Counted from the stretch's first letter, positions 1 to 6,908 are shown. The stretch is DNA of 7,699 nt from Paracoccaceae bacterium (GCA_026709725.1 JAPOSK010000492.1:1-7699), one strand, 5' to 3'. A program made the numbers and translations. Notes: generated from the letters alone by a model not told the origin.

Positions 1-1306
1 GGATGACCCGTCCCCGTCCATCGAGCACAACGGCAGGAGCGATCGCCGTGCGCCCGCCTCCCGGGGCAGGTCACGACACTGTTCGGGACCGTCTCCTTCC
101 AGCGCTCACGCTACCGTCCCTCCGGCAAAGGGGCGGCCCGGGTCCCCCGGAGCAGATCCCGGGCCTCCACGGGCCGGATGACACCGGCCGCCGCCGGTCT
201 GTCCTGGCGGGCATGCCCGCCCGTGAGTGTGCGGACCTCTGGCGGCGCTTCCGGGTCAGGGGCCCTCCGTGAGCAGCCTGGTCCGGCTGGTGGGGGATGT
301 GGGCGCGCGCATGGAGACGGAGGGCGACCGGATGCTGGATGACATCCGTTCGGACGCGCCCCTCCATCCCGGGCCCCGACGGATCCGACCCCGGCCCTCC
401 TGGTCTCCCTTGACGGGGCGCGGGTGCGGATGTGTGCCGAGACGCTGGAGGGGCGGGACCTCGAGCGGGGCTGGCGGGAAGCGGCCTGCGGCGTGGTCGC
501 CGAGCTCGATGCAACCGGGGCCATCCTGTGCCAGCGGACATTCGCCCGTCTCCCCGAGACCGGCAAGACGGGCCTCAAGAGGCAGATCGGTGCCGAGGTG
601 TGGCACCGCCATGATCCATGACGACCCGATGGGACAGGCCGCGGCCGCGGGACGCACCCTGACGCTGGTGGCCGTGGCCCTCCGTCATGATGACGGGTTG
701 GGGTGCGAAGGACAACTGGTCCTTCCTTGAACAGTTCAGCCCGGACATCATGCCCAATCCATCCATCATCACTCTGGGACTACTGGCACCTGATCCAGCA
801 CCTGGGCGCGGCCGCCACGGCCGCCCCAACATCACCATTCCGGGGAGGGCAGCGATGCCGGCAGGGCCTGGCTCGAGACCCGGAAGGAGAGGCTGCTTGG
901 GGAGACCCATGGGGCCGGCAAGGTCATCGACGCCCTGCGCTATCTCCTCCGCAAGCAGACGGAGGGCAGCCCGGCCCATGACGCGATCAGGGCCGTCATC
1001 GGATACTGCCGCAACAACCGCGGGCGCATGGGCCCGAATGGTGATGACGGGGCGGCGCGGGATGCCGGGGTGCCCATTGCGAGCGGCGCGGCCCGTGCCG
1101 CCAACAAGACCCTCGTGGGCGTGCGCATGAAGCGCAGCGGGGCCAGCTGGGGACGGTCCGGGGGGACCGGTGTCCTTGCCTCCCGGGCCCTCCTCACGTC
1201 GGACCGGTCTGATGCGGCCCGGGCCCGGATGGCGGCGACATGGCGACCGCCCGGGGCTGACCGGTCAGTCAATGACAACGGGCTCCGCCTGGCGCGGGCG
1301 GCCTGA
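1..1306 (+). pseudogene. ISKra4-family transposase, frameshifted remnant (5' end outside window)
   Basis: This is a decayed transposase recognised by family wording scattered over all three forward frames. In order: TLFGTVSFQRSRYR (frame 1, from 76), MTPAAAGLS (frame 1, from 178), ECADLWRRF (frame 3, near 225), a stretch including SSLVRLVGDVGARMETEG (frame 2, from 254), SLDGARV followed by WREAACGVVAELD and ARLPETGKTGLK (frame 1, 394-606), TLTLVAVA (frame 2), DNWSFLEQFSPDI (frame 3, from 702), DYWHLIQHL (frame 1, from 778), then an intact C-terminal third from 845 to the stop at 1304-1306. That last part carries VIDALRYLL, the NRGRM motif and ANKTLVGVRMKRSG, all typical of ISKra4 transposases. 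At least six frame changes are needed, so no working enzyme can be made. About 70-80 N-terminal residues should lie before position 1 or in the unreadable first 75 bases. The DNA is visibly richer in G+C than the rest of the window, which suggests transfer. The family call rests on remembered motifs. Confidence 0.8.
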
Positions 1307-1318
1307 TTCGGCCGAATC
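1305..1318. repeat. 14-bp perfect palindrome overlapping the transposase stop
   Basis: GATTCGGCCGAATC is identical to its reverse complement and begins inside the TGA stop of the transposase remnant. It contains two GANTC sites. It has no T-run after it, so it is a poor intrinsic terminator. It may belong to the terminal region of the former insertion sequence, but the matching left end is outside the window. Confidence 0.6.
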
Positions 1319-1618
1319 GGGTCAGGAACCGGGGCGCGTCGGGAAATGTCACGAAAAGTCAGCCATAGGAGAATCACTCCCGGCCGGGACGTTTGGCCTT
1401 GTTATCAGTGATGATCTGATCAAAGATCACTATATGAGATTGATGCGTGGTTGAAGACGATCAAAAAATCCAAAGGAAATTCTCCTTCACGCGATTCAAG
1501 GAGAAGAGCAAGACATTGTTGATCGTGGTGCAGGCAGGGAAGCTCGTCAGCTTGGTAGTGGAAAATCCGTAAAGGCAATTGGGGATATAGCAAGAACAAG
1601 CGAAGCGGCACGGAAGAG
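1307..1618. other. Gene-poor junction after the IS remnant
   Basis: This stretch of about 310 bases has no convincing gene. The G+C-rich composition of the transposase remnant gives way to A+T-richer DNA after about 1340, so the old element boundary is probably between 1330 and 1400. It holds a 12-bp perfect palindrome TCCCGGCCGGGA (1378-1389), an inverted repeat with arms AGTGAT and ATCACT (1407-1431), and a GANTC site at 1371-1375. From 1434 a reading frame starts with ATG, meets TGA at 1452-1454 and is then open for 70 codons to 1667 without a usual start codon; it could be a broken small gene. None of these has a recognisable product. Confidence 0.5.
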
Positions 1619-1837
1619 GTGTTTCGGGATCATTTCGAGCGTATCGCCATCCTGTCACTTTATGTGATCTGGGTTGTCGCGTGTCTCCTGAATCTGGTGT
1701 GGGTTTACCATTTGGTATCTCCTGAATCCTGGCCGAGACTCCCTGAAAACAGAGTTGACGGAATTCAAGCGATCGTGACGGGAGGTGCGATCGTCGGTAG
1801 AGCGGGGCAGCACTTCAGGAAACGCATCGGAAATTGA
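1619..1837 (+). CDS. Small hypothetical membrane protein
   Basis: This is a 72-aa ORF whose family I do not recognise. It begins with a short charged segment (FRDHFER), then has one strongly hydrophobic stretch at about residues 9-32 containing LYVIWVVACLLNLVWVYHL, followed by a soluble tail ending in RKRIGN. That is the shape of a single-pass inner-membrane peptide. The tail has a glycine-rich segment, IVTGGAIVG, too short to be a confident second helix. The start is GTG at 1619; GGAAGAG directly abuts it, too close for a good ribosome-binding site, and no in-frame ATG lies upstream before the stop at 1556-1558. It sits between an IS remnant and gcrA, with no partner gene. It may be a prophage or plasmid relic rather than an expressed gene. 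Confidence 0.4.
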   Translation: MFRDHFERIAILSLYVIWVVACLLNLVWVYHLVSPESWPRLPENRVDGIQAIVTGGAIVGRAGQHFRKRIGN

Positions 1838-1945
1838 TACCGCACCGCTTCACGGAATCCTGATGCCGGCACATCCGGCTCCGATCCTGGCAGCATCGTG
1901 TCAATCTTCCCGGCACGGCATCGGGTGATCGACATCCTGTGCGTC

Positions 1946-1962
1946 ATGTGATCGGATCATAT
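1946..1962. repeat. 17-bp near-palindrome just past the gcrA stop
   Basis: The core is TGATC-G-GATCA, extended outward by two Watson-Crick pairs and one G-T pair. It lies 2 bases beyond the gcrA stop codon, where a terminator could be expected. The stem is A+T-rich, the loop would be one base and no U-run follows, so an intrinsic terminator is unlikely. A protein-binding palindrome is possible. Confidence 0.35.
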
Positions 1963-1964
1963 GC

Positions 1965-2483
1965 TCACTTGGTGGGACTGCTGCTCTCGGGAGCGCCGGA
2001 TTTGGGGCTGTTCTGGTAGGCAAGCTCGCTGTGTTCGGAGCAGTAGGGTTTGTCGATGACGCTTTGTTTGCCGCAGAACCAGAAATGTTTCGTTGAGGGA
2101 TCACCGATGGGCCAGCGGCAGGTTCTGCTGGAAAGGTACATGAGTGGCAGACGCTTCATGTTGATCTGCTCATTGTGCGCTTCAGCGTCCAGCACTTCCT
2201 GCGATTTTGTGGCGTTGTTGGGGGCGGAGATCATGCCCGCATCCGACCCTTTCGTTGAAGCGTGATGATCGTCAGCGGACGTCGAGTCATCCGAAGGCCG
2301 GTCCGGTGAATTGATCGCAGCATCCTCATCAGTCTGTCGCTTGACATTCAACCGGTTCATTTTGCCAATGACCGCGTTTCGGGACTTGTTGATTACGTTT
2401 GCAATTTGCCGAGCGGATGCTCCTGCAGCCCACATCTCGCTGGCCTGCTTAATCTGCTCTTCTGTCCACGTGCTTTGCGCCAT
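1965..2483 (-). CDS. gcrA: GcrA-family cell-cycle regulator
   Basis: GcrA proteins bind sigma-70 RNA polymerase and act on promoters carrying CcrM-methylated GANTC sites, linking transcription to the cell cycle in Alphaproteobacteria. The 172-aa product has the two hallmark ends. The N-terminal helix-turn-helix-like segment has W6-T-E, GASARQIA at 21-28 and RNAVIGKMNRL at 35-45. The C-terminal segment has CRWPIGDP from residue 122, FCG at 136-138, PYC at 146-148 and H151, followed by LAYQ; C122, C137, C148 and H151 look like a metal-type set. The middle (about 50-110) is polar and low-complexity, as in the family. The start is ATG at 2483-2481, with AGGAAGG 10 bases upstream. The frame stays open much further upstream, but that part has no family similarity and runs into argD. 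The sequence is somewhat diverged (INKSRNAV instead of the usual G-V-T-RNAV), so it might be a second copy. Confidence 0.9.
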   Translation of the reverse strand: MAQSTWTEEQIKQASEMWAAGASARQIANVINKSRNAVIGKMNRLNVKRQTDEDAAINSPDRPSDDSTSADDHHASTKGSDAGMISAPNNATKSQEVLDAEAHNEQINMKRLPLMYLSSRTCRWPIGDPSTKHFWFCGKQSVIDKPYCSEHSELAYQNSPKSGAPESSSPTK

Positions 2484-2550
2484 CCGTCCGTGACCTTCCT
2501 GAAATGATTTGGTACATGCTGTCCGCAGATGGGACAGTTCCGTAGGAGTA

Positions 2551-2579
2551 AATCTAGGGATTGCCATGGAGTATTGCAA
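2551..2579 (-). promoter_or_regulatory. Candidate sigma-70 promoter of gcrA
   Basis: On the minus strand TTGCAA (2579-2574) is followed after exactly 17 bases by TAGATT (2556-2551). Both match the consensus at four or five of six positions. The predicted transcript would start near 2544 and have a leader of about 60 bases before the gcrA ATG. This rests on motif reading only. Confidence 0.35.
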
Positions 2580-2581
2580 GG

Positions 2582-2715
2582 CCTGACCCTGCCGGGTGAG
2601 AGAGGAAAGGGCGGGCCGGCGCAATCTCGCATTCTCATCGTGTTCACGATAGAGGGCCGCATATCGATGATCACAATGATTGGATAGTCGATCCAGGGGC
2701 GATTGCAGGGTCAGG
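2582..2715. repeat. 11-bp inverted repeat bracketing the divergent control region
   Basis: CCTGACCCTGC at 2582-2592 is exactly the reverse complement of GCAGGGTCAGG at 2705-2715, with 112 bases between. The right arm covers the AGG-containing ribosome-binding region just before the argD ATG at 2720. If transcription of argD starts upstream of the left arm, the arms could pair and hide the ribosome site; alternatively they are paired sites for a repressor acting by looping. Confidence 0.5.
2637..2650. promoter_or_regulatory. 14-bp operator-like palindrome upstream of argD
   Basis: ATCGTG and CACGAT are perfect inverted arms around a central TT. A weak -35/-10 pair for argD overlaps it: TTCACG at 2643-2648 and GATGAT at 2666-2671, with 17 bases between. 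A palindrome lying on the -35 region is the usual position for a repressor site. The regulator is unknown. Confidence 0.3.
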
Positions 2716-2719
2716 GATA

Positions 2720-3904
2720 ATGTCAGAATCAGTCTTGCCGGTTTTTCAGCGGGCACCGCTTTGCTTTGAGCGAGGAGAGGGGTGCTGGCTCTATGATGCA
2801 CATGGAGAGGCGTATCTGGATGCCGGGAGTGGTATTGCCGTAACATCACTTGGTCATGCACACACTGAACTGGTGGATGTGTTGCGGGAGCAGGCCGGGA
2901 TTCTGTGGCACACTTCAAACCTTTATGAGGTCGCAGGCCAGAAGACGCTGGCGGACATGCTGGTCGATGCAACCTTCGCGGACACGGTTTTCCTTACCAA
3001 CAGCGGGACGGAAGCCATGGAGGCGGCCGTCAAGATGGCGCGGCGGTACTGGCATGTGCGCGGTCAGAAGGAACGGAAAACCATTGTCACCCTGGAAGGG
3101 TCATTCCATGGCCGGTCGCTGGGGATGATCTCTGCGGCGGGGAGCCGGAAACTGGTTGATGGATTCGAGCCCCTGTTGCCTGGTTTTGTGCAGATTCCTG
3201 TGGGTGATGTGGACAGCGTTGCCGCGGTGCTTGATGAGACATGTGCGGCAATCATGGTTGAGACAGTCCAGGGCGAAGGCGGGATCGTGCCGCTTGCGGA
3301 TGAATACCTGCAGCAGCTGCGAGAATTATGCGATGCGAGCGGGGCGCTGCTGATCCTGGACGAGATCCAGTGCGGGGCGGGCCGCACCGGTAAACTCTTT
3401 GCCCATGAATGGGCTGGTATCACGCCGGATATCATGGGGATTGCCAAGGGGATTGGCTCAGGATTCCCAATGGGTGCCTGCCTTGCGACAAGGGACGCGG
3501 CAATCGGGATGACAGCGGGAACCCATGGCACAACGTTTGGCGGAAATCCGCTGGCCTGTGCGGTGGGTGCAAAAGTGCTTGAGGTTCTCAGGCGTCATGG
3601 GTTTCTGTCGCATGTTCAGGAGGTTGCCGGGAGCCTCAGGGACGGTCTTGATGCATTGGTTGCAGACAATCGGGATCTCTTTGATTGTGTACGGGGACGG
3701 GGCCTGATGCTGGGTTTGAAGTGCCGCGTGGTGAACACAGACCTTATCGCTGCCGGATATGCCGGGCATCTTCTGACCGTACCGGCCTCCGACAATGTGA
3801 TCCGGATCCTGCCACCTCTGATCATGACAGGGAATGAGGCGGGGATGGTTCTGGAAAGACTCAAGGGAGCGGTTGTCCGGTATCGGGAGGGTTGCCGTGC
3901 CTGA
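2720..3904 (+). CDS. argD: Acetylornithine aminotransferase
   Basis: This PLP-dependent class-III aminotransferase makes N-acetylornithine from N-acetylglutamate 5-semialdehyde with glutamate as amino donor, in the cytoplasm; family members often also serve the succinyl-diaminopimelate step of lysine synthesis. The 394-aa length is normal. Visible landmarks are NSGTEA at 94-99 (phosphate-binding loop), SFHGR ending at R132, DEIQCGAGRTG from D214 (the aspartate contacting the PLP pyridine nitrogen), the Schiff-base lysine K243 in AKGIGSGFPMG, and GTTFGGNPL further on. GILWHTSNLY near 60-70 favours ArgD over other ornithine or GABA aminotransferases. The start is ATG at 2720, with AGGG at 2713-2716 just upstream. 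The 3' end overlaps argF by 8 bases, so the two are translationally coupled. It is transcribed divergently from gcrA. Confidence 0.95.
   Translation: MSESVLPVFQRAPLCFERGEGCWLYDAHGEAYLDAGSGIAVTSLGHAHTELVDVLREQAGILWHTSNLYEVAGQKTLADMLVDATFADTVFLTNSGTEAMEAAVKMARRYWHVRGQKERKTIVTLEGSFHGRSLGMISAAGSRKLVDGFEPLLPGFVQIPVGDVDSVAAVLDETCAAIMVETVQGEGGIVPLADEYLQQLRELCDASGALLILDEIQCGAGRTGKLFAHEWAGITPDIMGIAKGIGSGFPMGACLATRDAAIGMTAGTHGTTFGGNPLACAVGAKVLEVLRRHGFLSHVQEVAGSLRDGLDALVADNRDLFDCVRGRGLMLGLKCRVVNTDLIAAGYAGHLLTVPASDNVIRILPPLIMTGNEAGMVLERLKGAVVRYREGCRA
3885..3890 (+). promoter_or_regulatory. Ribosome-binding site of argF, inside argD
   Basis: GGGAGG lies 6 bases before the GTG at 3897 and within the last codons of argD. 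It decides the argF start: the only longer in-frame choice, at 3834, would place the start far inside argD without a family-like N-terminus. Confidence 0.7.
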
Positions 3905-4826
3905 TTTTCTCGAAATCGCGTCTCTGTCGAGGGATGACCTTCGGCGTATTCTGGCGACCGCGCACACATTGAAATCCGCAAGAGGATCCCTGCCCAGAGG
4001 GGCTCCGGATCCATCCCCGGCCCTTGATGGTCATATGGCCGCCCTCCTGTTCGAGAAGCCGTCAACGCGGACACGGCTGTCATTTGATATTGGCGTCCGG
4101 CAGCTTGGCGGTCAGTCCGTTGTTCTCTCATCACAGGATCTGCATCTTGGTCAGGGCGGCGAGACCATTGGCGACACGGCAGCCGTCCTCTCGCGCTATG
4201 TGGATCTCATCATGATCCGGACATTTGCCGGTGACACGCTCCATGAGATGGCAAGACATGCCTCCGTTCCTGTCATCAACGGCCTGTCAAATGAGAGTCA
4301 TCCATGTCAGATCATGGCGGATATCATGACATTTGAGGAACGCGCAGGCACAATCGAAGGAAAACAGATCGCCTGGCTCGGCAGTGGCAACAATGTCTGC
4401 TGCACGATGATGGAGGCAGCGGCCGTGTTTGGGTTCGCGATGGCAATCAGCGGACCTGATCATGCCCTGCCCAGCCGGGAACGCCTTCTCGGTGCGCGTG
4501 CGGCCGGTGCGGAAATACGCGTGATGTCAGATGCCAGGGAGGCCGTCAGGGAGGCCGATCTCATTGTCACCGATGTCTGGCAGTCCATGCATGAGACAGA
4601 GATGGCGAATCTTGAGGATCTTTTTCTCCCCTATCAGGTCAATGATGACCTGATGTCAGCCGCTCCCAACTCTGCCCTGTTCATGCATTGCCTGCCTGCG
4701 CACCGTGGGATGGAGGTGACCTCCACGGTCCTTGACGGCCCGCACTCTGTCGTTCTTGATGAAGCCGAGAACAGGCTCCATGTGCAAAAAGCCATCATGC
4801 TCTGGTGTCTGGGGCGGCTCGATTGA
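3897..4826 (+). CDS. argF: Ornithine carbamoyltransferase
   Basis: This enzyme condenses carbamoyl phosphate with ornithine to give citrulline, the sixth step of arginine synthesis, as a cytoplasmic trimer. From GTG at 3897 the product is 309 aa, the usual length, starting MPDFLEIASLSRDDL. Catalytic motifs are complete: STRTR at 56-60 (carbamoyl phosphate binding), HPCQ at 135-138, the ornithine-binding DVWQSMH segment, and HCLP at 264-267 with the reactive cysteine C265. The C-terminal LDEAENRLHVQKA segment is also standard. SMH in place of the common SMG is a variant I recall from Rhodobacterales-like enzymes, not a defect. The gene overlaps argD by 8 bases and ends 2 bases before the transporter's likely ATG, which points to one operon. 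An anabolic role is inferred from pairing with argD and the absence of arcA or arcC. Confidence 0.95.
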   Translation: MPDFLEIASLSRDDLRRILATAHTLKSARGSLPRGAPDPSPALDGHMAALLFEKPSTRTRLSFDIGVRQLGGQSVVLSSQDLHLGQGGETIGDTAAVLSRYVDLIMIRTFAGDTLHEMARHASVPVINGLSNESHPCQIMADIMTFEERAGTIEGKQIAWLGSGNNVCCTMMEAAAVFGFAMAISGPDHALPSRERLLGARAAGAEIRVMSDAREAVREADLIVTDVWQSMHETEMANLEDLFLPYQVNDDLMSAAPNSALFMHCLPAHRGMEVTSTVLDGPHSVVLDEAENRLHVQKAIMLWCLGRLD

Positions 4827-4828
4827 CA

Positions 4829-5896
4829 ATGCGAACAGTGCGCATCGTCAGGAGGCTGTGGCTGTTGCGGTCCGGAAGATGGGCAAATCAGCGCTTAACC
4901 ATCGCTCATCGCTTTGCAGCGCACACAACGGACTCCACGAGGGGATTGAGAGCAGTCTTGGCCGTCTCCAACACGCTGCGTGGTGGCCTCTTCATCATCT
5001 GCGGGACATCACTGATTGGCCTGATTGACAACTTCGTGCCAATCATCGCCGAGCAGCATGGCGTGTGGCAGTTTCACATGATCCGATCCGTGATGGCGGG
5101 TTTGCTGGTTGTGCTCTATTGCCGGGTCCGAGGATTAAGGATTTGGCCGAAACGGCTGCAGCCGGTCTTTGTCCGTTCAGTCTTCATTGCCATCTCAATG
5201 ATCCTCTACTTTGGCTCAATCTCACTGATGCCGATCGCTGAAGCCGGTGCGGCCCTGTTCAGTTCGCCCATCTTCATTCTGATCTTCTCCCTGCTGTTCT
5301 TCGGGACGCGGATTGGCATTCACCGCACTCTGGCTGTCGGGATTGGCTTTGCCGGCGTGCTGCTGGTTCTGAAGCCCGATCCGACCCATCTCGGTGTGAT
5401 CACCTTCGTTCCGATGCTGGCCGGTCTCTTCTACGCGCTCTCCCAGCTATGGACACGGCACTTCTGTGCTGCCGAAAACACGGCGACCATCCTGCTGGGC
5501 TTCCTGACAATGATTGGACTCTTTGGTTTGGCGGGGACCGCGTTTCTGACGCTTTTTCCACCGCCAGCGGCCTGGGTGGCCATGGCCCCATTCTTCTTTT
5601 CCGGCTGGCAGCCTGTGACATGGACATTCCTGTTCTGGACCGCGATCCAGGCTGTTGGCTCGAATATTGCGGTTGCCTGCCTCATCCGGGGATATCAGAT
5701 TGCCGAACCCACCCGTGTTGCGGTCTACGAATACAGTTTCCTTCTCTTCGCCGGTCTTTGGGGCTGGCTTCTGTGGGGCCAGATTCCAGACATGTTCAGT
5801 CTCCTCGGCATTGCCCTGATCATTGGAGCCGGAATCACCATTGTGCTGCGCGCCAATCGTCTGCCCGGAGAACAGGATGCCCCCGATCATTCGTGA
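4829..5896 (+). CDS. DMT-superfamily (EamA) transporter
   Basis: This is an inner-membrane permease of the drug/metabolite transporter superfamily, with about ten hydrophobic segments in two EamA-type halves. The first helix is near residues 52-72. The first half ends with the characteristic GFAGVLLVLKPDP, and the second half contains SNIAVACLIRGYQIAEPTRVAVYEYSFLLFAGLWGWLLWGQIP, whose EPT...YEY...GWLLWG pattern is typical. The substrate cannot be read from sequence; amino acids and related metabolites are common for the family. The start chosen is ATG at 4829, 2 bases after argF stops, giving 355 aa. That leaves an arginine-rich N-terminal extension of about 45 residues not usual for the family. 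GTG 4805, overlapping argF, or TTG 4946, next to GAGGGG at 4939-4944, are alternatives. Tight linkage suggests co-expression with argD-argF and perhaps export of a pathway-related metabolite; this is inference. Confidence 0.88.
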   Translation: MRTVRIVRRLWLLRSGRWANQRLTIAHRFAAHTTDSTRGLRAVLAVSNTLRGGLFIICGTSLIGLIDNFVPIIAEQHGVWQFHMIRSVMAGLLVVLYCRVRGLRIWPKRLQPVFVRSVFIAISMILYFGSISLMPIAEAGAALFSSPIFILIFSLLFFGTRIGIHRTLAVGIGFAGVLLVLKPDPTHLGVITFVPMLAGLFYALSQLWTRHFCAAENTATILLGFLTMIGLFGLAGTAFLTLFPPPAAWVAMAPFFFSGWQPVTWTFLFWTAIQAVGSNIAVACLIRGYQIAEPTRVAVYEYSFLLFAGLWGWLLWGQIPDMFSLLGIALIIGAGITIVLRANRLPGEQDAPDHS

Positions 5897-5946
5897 ACAC
5901 ACCATTCCGCTCAGGATGATGCAATCGGATGATAAAGTGTTTGACA

Positions 5947-5967
5947 ATTCAGGTGAGTTGAATCACC
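5947..5967. promoter_or_regulatory. Paired short inverted repeats with a GANTC site upstream of the aldolase
   Basis: ATTCA (5947-5951) can pair with TGAAT (5959-5963), and GGTGA (5952-5956) with TCACC (5963-5967). The right arms share a base, so the two hairpins are offset rather than nested. A CcrM-type GAATC lies at 5960-5964. A perfect -35 hexamer TTGACA sits at 5941-5946, but I see no good -10 at normal spacing. This 174-base gap otherwise shows nothing clear, and no terminator for the transporter gene. Confidence 0.25.
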
Positions 5968-6070
5968 GTAAGACCCGTGTGAACAGCCAATGTCCCCCGG
6001 CAGGTCGTCAATGGTCAGTGCTTGCCAGCGGTCAGGAATAGGCCCTTGAGAACAGAAATGGGAAATCTGA

Positions 6071-6880
6071 ATGGTTGAGAATCGTGTCAGGTCCGTCTGG
6101 AGTTGCGGTCAGGCAGCGTTGAACGGCTGGTTGTCGATACCGGACCCGTTTGTCGCCGAAATCATGTCGTGCCATGAGTTCGACAGTCTCACCATCGACA
6201 TGCAGCATGGACTGATTGATTACACTGATCTTGTCCCGATGCTCCAGGCCATGCATTCCTCCAATGTCACCCCCTTTGCCCGGGTTCCCTGGCTTGATCC
6301 AGCCATCATCATGCGTGTTCTTGATGCGGGTGTGCGGGGCGTCATCTGTCCCATGATCAACAATCGCAAGCAGGCAGACGCGTTCGTTTCATATTGCCGT
6401 TATCCACCGCAGGGCACACGCAGTTTTGGCCCCATACGGTCAATTGTTGCTTTTGGGGCCGACTATTATGACCGGGCCAATGAGGATGTCCTGGCCTTTG
6501 CCATGGTTGAGACTGCCGAAGGCTATGCCAATCTTGATGCAATCGCTGCCACGCCCGGTCTGGACGGCATCTATGTCGGACCCTCGGACCTGACATTGGG
6601 GCTGACCAAAGGGCAGGCTGCGCCGGCACTTGACCGGGAAGAGCCGGTCATGATCGATGCAATCCGGACGATCCAGAAGGCCTGCGCCGGGGCCGGTATC
6701 CGTGCAGGACTTCACACCGGGTCGGCCGGCTACGCCATTCGTGCCGTGAGCTGGAACTTTGATCTTGTCACGCTGAACAGCGACACCAAACTTCTTGATA
6801 CAGCCGCGGCCGAGCATATCGGCGATGTCCGCTCACGGCTGAAGAATTCCTCCACAGCATCCGCCGCGGACCAGGACTGA
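6071..6880 (+). CDS. HpcH/HpaI-family aldolase
   Basis: This is a class-II (divalent-metal) aldolase of the HpcH/HpaI family, which reversibly cleaves 2-keto-3-deoxy or 4-hydroxy-2-oxo acids to pyruvate and an aldehyde; 2-dehydro-3-deoxyglucarate and 4-hydroxy-2-oxoheptanedioate are known substrates of relatives. The 269-aa length is typical. Landmarks follow the barrel: IDMQHG with H46 at the catalytic-base position, R71 in ARVPW (pyruvate carboxylate binding), GVICPMINN, the GTRSFGP loop, ETAE with metal ligand E147, and GPSDL with metal ligand D173. The start is ATG at 6071 with GGGA a few bases upstream. It lies 174 bases after the transporter and 108 before hprK, so it probably has its own promoter. 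No kinase, dehydratase or dehydrogenase of a sugar-acid pathway is adjacent, so the substrate stays open. Citrate-lyase beta-like relatives are the other possibility but fit less well. Confidence 0.9.
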   Translation: MVENRVRSVWSCGQAALNGWLSIPDPFVAEIMSCHEFDSLTIDMQHGLIDYTDLVPMLQAMHSSNVTPFARVPWLDPAIIMRVLDAGVRGVICPMINNRKQADAFVSYCRYPPQGTRSFGPIRSIVAFGADYYDRANEDVLAFAMVETAEGYANLDAIAATPGLDGIYVGPSDLTLGLTKGQAAPALDREEPVMIDAIRTIQKACAGAGIRAGLHTGSAGYAIRAVSWNFDLVTLNSDTKLLDTAAAEHIGDVRSRLKNSSTASAADQD

Positions 6881-6908
6881 TCCCCAGGGTAACGCTCCAG
6901 TCGTGACA

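Noticed and set aside
806..822. Hairpin GCGGCCG-CCA-CGGCCGC
   Set aside because: It lies inside the G+C-rich transposase remnant, where such symmetry is easily due to composition, and no T-run follows.
1170..1454. Forward frame 1170-1454 and other forward frames over the transposase remnant as separate genes
   Set aside because: They only overlap pieces of the one decayed transposase in the wrong frame or run past its stop.
2484..2972. N-terminal extension of the gcrA frame to a 335-aa protein on the minus strand
   Set aside because: The extra 163 residues show no family similarity and run antisense into argD; ATG at 2483 gives the normal GcrA N-terminus with a ribosome site.
3064..4134. 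Long minus-strand frames opposite argD and argF (3064-3531, 3458-3967, 3616-4134)
   Set aside because: They are antisense shadows of well-supported genes, with unnatural composition and no recognisable motif.
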